Below are positions 63,671 through 64,000 of a DNA stretch of 64,000 nucleotides, one piece after another. The stretch's first letter is position 1, and each line of letters begins with the position of its first letter. The stretch spans positions 3,261,001 to 3,325,000 of the forward strand of contig JARFIW010000115.1 of NCBI GenBank assembly GCA_036346225.1, written 5' to 3'. Below the pieces are notes generated by a model, which worked only from the letters and a program-made list of their open reading frames with translations, made no database searches and had not been told where the DNA came from. Origin of the DNA: Platerodrilus igneus. Its lineage: Eukaryota; Arthropoda; Insecta; Coleoptera; Lycidae. Made by a program: the position numbers and the translations under genes.

Positions 63671-64000
63671 GTCGTACACTTTACTCTAACGGGAAACACT
63701 TCAGTTTTAACAAGCAATTTTAATCCGCCTATAAACTTGGATAATGATTCGGAGTACGTATTAGGATTAACAAATTTTGAGTCTTATAACACAATTCCAA
63801 ACATAGAAAAAGGAATAAATAATAAATTTTATTATGGATCTAACGGAGAATTCATAGAAATACCTGAAGGTGCTTATGAGATTAGAGAAATTAATAAATA
63901 TCTTCAAAAAGCTTTAGGTGATAAAAGATGGCGTGGTCGTATGGAACAATCACGAAGCGCTAGAAAGACGCCAGTGTATATAGAAATTACAGCTGACAAT
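63671..64000 (+). pseudogene. Putative capsid-type protein of Maverick-like element, 5' part
   Basis: An ATG at 63669 meets a stop after six codons. A second frame, open from 63671 to the window end, reads TLTGNTSVLTSNFNPPINL, YVLGLTNFESYNTIPNI, GAYEIREINKYLQ and runs off the edge. I recognise the LTGNxSVL...PPIxL...YxLGLxxFExYNxIPN pattern from the N-terminus of a large conserved ORF in arthropod Maverick-like elements, probably a structural protein (penton/minor capsid type), but the assignment is uncertain. The early stop suggests a small frame break near 63680. Confidence 0.6.

Larger units (their letters stand above)
57783..64000. mobile_element. Endogenous Maverick/adintovirus-like element, right part off the window
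   Basis: The gene set integrase (rve plus chromodomain), packaging ATPase, adenain-like protease, phospholipase A2 protein and a capsid-type ORF, in two divergent groups, is the hallmark of Maverick/Polinton elements and the related adintoviruses. Spacing is tight, from 1 to ~75 bp. Integrase, the coiled-coil gene, the PLA2 gene tail, the protease and the last gene all carry frame breaks or stops, so this copy looks inactive. DNA polymerase B, remaining capsid genes and the right terminus would lie beyond 64000. The left boundary is a guess, somewhere at 57.5-58.5 kb. Confidence 0.8.

Overview
The window looks like transposon-rich chromosomal DNA from an arthropod, most likely an insect. It is AT-rich, has spliceosomal intron borders, and carries a set of element families typical of insect genomes: copia, BEL/Pao, Ty3/gypsy, RTE LINE, hAT, P/THAP, piggyBac, mariner, Harbinger and Maverick/adintovirus-like. 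I see no bacterial operons and no convincing tRNA or rRNA gene. The species cannot be fixed from sequence alone. All homology calls come from recognising motifs; no search was run.

Layout. 0-4 kb: a truncated RTE tail, a partial insect orphan gene and a wrecked copia element that itself contains a jockey-type LINE scrap and a non-autonomous insertion. 4-8 kb: a 29-finger C2H2 zinc-finger array (minus strand) with its flank. 8.1-17.3 kb: a decayed multi-exon P-element/THAP9-type transposase gene with a complete BEL/Pao retrotransposon (579-bp LTRs, 5-bp target duplication TAATG) in one intron. 17.3-22.4 kb: a gypsy scrap, an RTE LINE with an uninterrupted 941-codon ORF, composite RTE-tail repeats and a piggyBac scrap. 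23.9-31.3 kb: a second, more broken copy of the 4-8 kb zinc-finger block, interrupted by a hAT transposon with a clean 8-bp target duplication.

31.3-38.4 kb is mostly non-coding: a ~310-bp tandem repeat split by a mariner-like element, a mariner-like scrap, hAT scraps and a short tandem repeat containing an 18-mer that matches a tRNA-Lys primer-binding site. 38.4-42.6 kb holds an 18-finger array of nearly identical fingers (plus strand) and its decayed tail. 41-50 kb is a patchwork of direct and inverted ~0.3-1.1 kb repeats plus Harbinger remains. 50.1-54.4 kb is a second hAT split by a 2.8-kb pair of 265-bp direct repeats. 54.9-57.5 kb is a deleted gypsy element.

The right end (about 57.8-64.0 kb, running off the edge) is the most interesting part: an endogenous Maverick (Polinton)/adintovirus-like element. 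It has an rve integrase with a chromodomain, a small compact protein, a coiled-coil protein, and an intact packaging ATPase on the minus strand. Divergently, from a TATA-containing spacer, it has a parvovirus-type phospholipase A2 protein, an adenain-like cysteine protease and the start of a putative capsid-type protein. Several genes carry frameshifts or stops, so this copy is probably dead, although the ATPase and one unknown ORF are intact. No protein-primed DNA polymerase is in view.

The elements can be ordered by nesting. The BEL insertion is younger than the P-like gene. The hAT at 27.3 kb is younger than the zinc-finger block duplication. The mariner-like element is younger than the tandem repeat. 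The hAT at 50.1 kb is younger than the GC-rich repeat it splits.
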